Of a DNA stretch of 7,532 nucleotides, positions 5,974 through 7,532 are shown piece after piece. The notes beneath the pieces were generated by a model. It ran no database searches. It was given only the letters and a program-made list of their open reading frames with translations, and had not been told where the DNA came from. The stretch is from an uncultured Desulfuromonadales bacterium (GTDB taxonomy: Bacteria > Desulfobacterota > Desulfuromonadia > Desulfuromonadales > Geopsychrobacteraceae): positions 1-7,532 of the forward strand of contig CALZLE010000343.1 in assembly GCA_945788205.1 (NCBI GenBank), read 5' to 3'. A program made the translations under genes and the position numbers. Positions within the stretch are counted from its first letter, which is position 1, and every line of letters starts with the position of its first letter.

Positions 5974-6552
5974 ATGTTTAATCTGCGTCGTTTGCTGGCG
6001 GTTCTGATTCTGATTGCTGTCCTGGCGCTGGGAATCGTCATCTGGCGTCATCTGCAGCAACAAAGCCCACTGGACGTTCTTGAGGCATTACCAGAACAGG
6101 TTGATCTCTCACTTGAGAAGCTGCATTACACGCAGAACGAGGATGGCAAGCGTAGCTGGACCCTGGATGCTGATAAAGCTGAATATCGGCGGGATGAAGG
6201 ACAGGCGGTTCTCGATGCTGTGAACTTGGTTCTGCATGAGGCTGGCCAGTTTGGCGAAGCGAAGCTGACCGCCGAGCATGGTTTGTTAGAGCAGGAAGAG
6301 CAGCAGGTTGAAATCTGGGGTAACGTGGTTGTTGTGACTGCCAGAGGGGATCGCATCTATACCGAACGATTGCGTTATGATGGCCAGAAGAAGCTGTTAA
6401 CGAGTGCCGAAAAGGTGCGTTTGATTAATCCCCGAATGGAGCTGACCGGCACCGGTTTGCAGGCAGATTTACAGCGCGGGCAAATGCGTTTGGAAAAAGA
6501 CGTCTGGATGTTGTTACTGCCACAGGAAAGGAGCATACAGAATGCTAAATAA
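5974..6552 (+). CDS. lptC: LPS export system inner-membrane-anchored protein LptC
   Basis: LptC is the bitopic protein that receives lipopolysaccharide from the LptBFG transporter and hands it to LptA in the periplasm. The 192-residue product starts with a short basic stretch (FNLRR) and one hydrophobic helix (about 7-24) with no cleavage site, so it should stay anchored in the inner membrane. The rest is a periplasmic beta-jellyroll of the LptC/DUF1239 family. It has alternating hydrophobic strands such as WTLDADKAEYRRDE (about 53-66), EIWGNVVVVTARGDRIYTERLRYD (reported here as a strand-rich segment around 110-133) and MELTGTGLQADL. Length is normal for the family. Sequence conservation in LptC is low, so the call rests on topology, length, strand pattern and position between kdsC and lptA. 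Its last 11 bases overlap lptA, whose Shine-Dalgarno is inside this gene. Confidence 0.9.
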   Translation: MFNLRRLLAVLILIAVLALGIVIWRHLQQQSPLDVLEALPEQVDLSLEKLHYTQNEDGKRSWTLDADKAEYRRDEGQAVLDAVNLVLHEAGQFGEAKLTAEHGLLEQEEQQVEIWGNVVVVTARGDRIYTERLRYDGQKKLLTSAEKVRLINPRMELTGTGLQADLQRGQMRLEKDVWMLLLPQERSIQNAK

Positions 6553-7039
6553 GCTGATACTGCCGCTGTTGCTTAGTTTCCTGCTGTCCGCCCCTGTTGT
6601 TGCCGAGACAGAATCACTCCCGAAGCCAACGGCTTTGCCGATAGAAGTGACGGCACAGCAATTGGACGCAGATCAGGAGCAACGTCAAGCGACATTTACT
6701 GGCGAGGTTGTTGCCAAACAGGGCGACATCATTCTTTACTGCAACAAGTTAATTGTCTACTCACTGCCTGATGAAGATCAGGTTGATCGTTTGGAAGCTT
6801 TTGGGCAGGTTCGGGTTGTTCAGCTTGATCGAACGGCGACTGCAGATCGAGCCGTGTATCGACAGCTACAGGGAACTTTAGTTCTCTACGGGAATGCGGA
6901 AGTGCATCAAGGGCAGAATAAAATAGCTGGCAACGAAATTACCGTTTATCTGCAAGAGAATCGCAGTGTCGTTAAAGCCGGAGACAGTGGTCGGGTCAAA
7001 GCGGTTCTTTTTCCTCAGCAAAAGCAGGATCAAGAGTGA
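6542..7039 (+). CDS. lptA: LPS transport periplasmic protein LptA (OstA-like)
   Basis: LptA forms the periplasmic bridge that carries lipopolysaccharide from LptC to the LptDE complex in the outer membrane. The 165-residue product starts with a clear Sec signal peptide: a Lys near the start, a leucine-rich core (5-15) and likely cleavage after VVA at residue 21. The mature part is an OstA/LptA-type beta-jellyroll (about 34-145). Its motifs include IEVTAQQLDAD (34-44), ATFTGEVVAKQGD, a VDRLEAFGQVRV strand and GTLVLYGNAEV, which recur in a pattern typical of this fold. The start at 6542 is supported by a strong AAAGGAG (6527-6533) at 8 bases. The gene overlaps lptC by 11 bases and lptB by 4, so the three lpt genes are probably translated together. 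A single cysteine in the mature region (YCNKL) is not expected to be part of a disulfide within this protein. Confidence 0.95.
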   Translation: MLNKLILPLLLSFLLSAPVVAETESLPKPTALPIEVTAQQLDADQEQRQATFTGEVVAKQGDIILYCNKLIVYSLPDEDQVDRLEAFGQVRVVQLDRTATADRAVYRQLQGTLVLYGNAEVHQGQNKIAGNEITVYLQENRSVVKAGDSGRVKAVLFPQQKQDQE

Positions 7040-7532
7040 ATCGCACGCTACACGCCAAAGGGCTCTATAAGTCCTACGCTGGGCGGGAAGTTGTGTCCGG
7101 CGTCGATTTACAAGTCAGCTCAGGACAGGTGATCGGCCTGCTCGGTCCCAACGGTGCAGGGAAAACCACCAGCTTCTACATGGTTGTCGGGCTTGCAACA
7201 CCGGATCAGGGCGCAGTTTTTCTGGATGAGCAGGAGCTGACCGATCTACCGATGTACCGTCGGGCCCGTTCTGGAATTTCTTATTTACCGCAGGAAGCGT
7301 CGGTGTTTCGCAAACTGACTGTGGCTGAAAATCTGCTGGCGATTCTCGAAACGCTCGGTTTGTCTGCAGGTGAGCAGCAGCAACGCCTGGAAGAGTTGTT
7401 GTCAGATTTGAACATCGGCCATATTCGTGACTCAAAGGGCTATGCCCTGTCTGGCGGAGAACGTCGGCGGGTTGAAATTGCTCGTTCGTTGGTGTTGGAA
7501 CCAGCATTTTTACTGCTGGACGAACCGTTTGC
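7036..7532 (+). CDS. lptB: LPS export ABC transporter ATP-binding protein LptB (3' truncated)
   Basis: LptB is the cytoplasmic ATPase that, as a dimer bound to LptF and LptG, powers extraction of lipopolysaccharide from the inner membrane. Only the first 165 residues are in the window, and the frame is open to the edge. Visible elements are Walker A GPNGAGKTT (37-45), the Q-loop in YLPQEASVF (83-91) with Gln86, the ABC signature LSGGERRRVEIAR (138-150) and Walker B FLLLDEPF (158-165) with catalytic Glu163. The Q-loop and signature wording is characteristic of LptB rather than of general ABC ATPases. The start is the GTG at 7036, which overlaps the lptA TGA in a GTGA arrangement, with AGGA (7026-7029) at 6 bases. 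In Geobacter-type genomes I would expect rpoN next, but that lies outside the window. Confidence 0.95.
   Translation, partial: MNRTLHAKGLYKSYAGREVVSGVDLQVSSGQVIGLLGPNGAGKTTSFYMVVGLATPDQGAVFLDEQELTDLPMYRRARSGISYLPQEASVFRKLTVAENLLAILETLGLSAGEQQQRLEELLSDLNIGHIRDSKGYALSGGERRRVEIARSLVLEPAFLLLDEPF

Noticed and set aside
7115..7507. 130-codon open frame on the minus strand within lptB
   Set aside because: It is antisense to the Walker A, Q-loop and signature motifs of LptB on the plus strand.

Overview
The window is a stretch of core envelope-biosynthesis genes from a Gram-negative bacterium, all on the + strand. The order kdsB-pyrG-kdsA-kdsD-kdsC-lptC-lptA-lptB resembles the Kdo/LPS-export block I know from the Desulfuromonadales (Geobacter/Pelobacter/Desulfuromonas group, formerly Deltaproteobacteria). 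That assignment is inference from gene order, the moderate GC content and general protein character; no database search was run. I see no mobile element, RNA gene, CRISPR array or sign of recent transfer.

Layout. Positions 2-943 hold the 3' part of a Na+/phosphate cotransporter with a C-terminal PhoU-like domain, cut by the left edge. A 100-base gap with a possible promoter precedes kdsB (1044-1817). The largest gap (1818-1986, 169 bases) follows. It holds a possible extended -10 promoter, an 11-bp terminator-like or attenuator-like hairpin, a second pair of alternative hairpins and a weak 41-codon open frame that ends on the pyrG Shine-Dalgarno. From pyrG onward the genes are packed tightly: pyrG, 4 bases, kdsA, 4 bases, kdsD, 1-base overlap, kdsC, 59 bases, lptC, 11-base overlap, lptA, 4-base overlap, lptB. 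This looks like one transcription unit with extensive translational coupling. lptB is cut by the right edge, just after its Walker B motif.

How the genes work together. KdsD makes arabinose 5-phosphate from ribulose 5-phosphate. KdsA condenses it with phosphoenolpyruvate to Kdo 8-phosphate, KdsC removes the phosphate, and KdsB activates Kdo with CTP to CMP-Kdo. PyrG makes that CTP from UTP. The finished lipopolysaccharide is extracted from the inner membrane by an LptB-driven ABC transporter and passed to LptC (inner-membrane anchor) and LptA (periplasmic bridge). The window therefore carries the full route from ribulose 5-phosphate to CMP-Kdo plus three LPS-export components.

All complete genes look intact, with the expected catalytic residues. 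I found no convincing undescribed system. The parts most worth a second look are the pyrG leader, the metal-dependent type of KdsA, and a one-residue departure in a KdsC motif.
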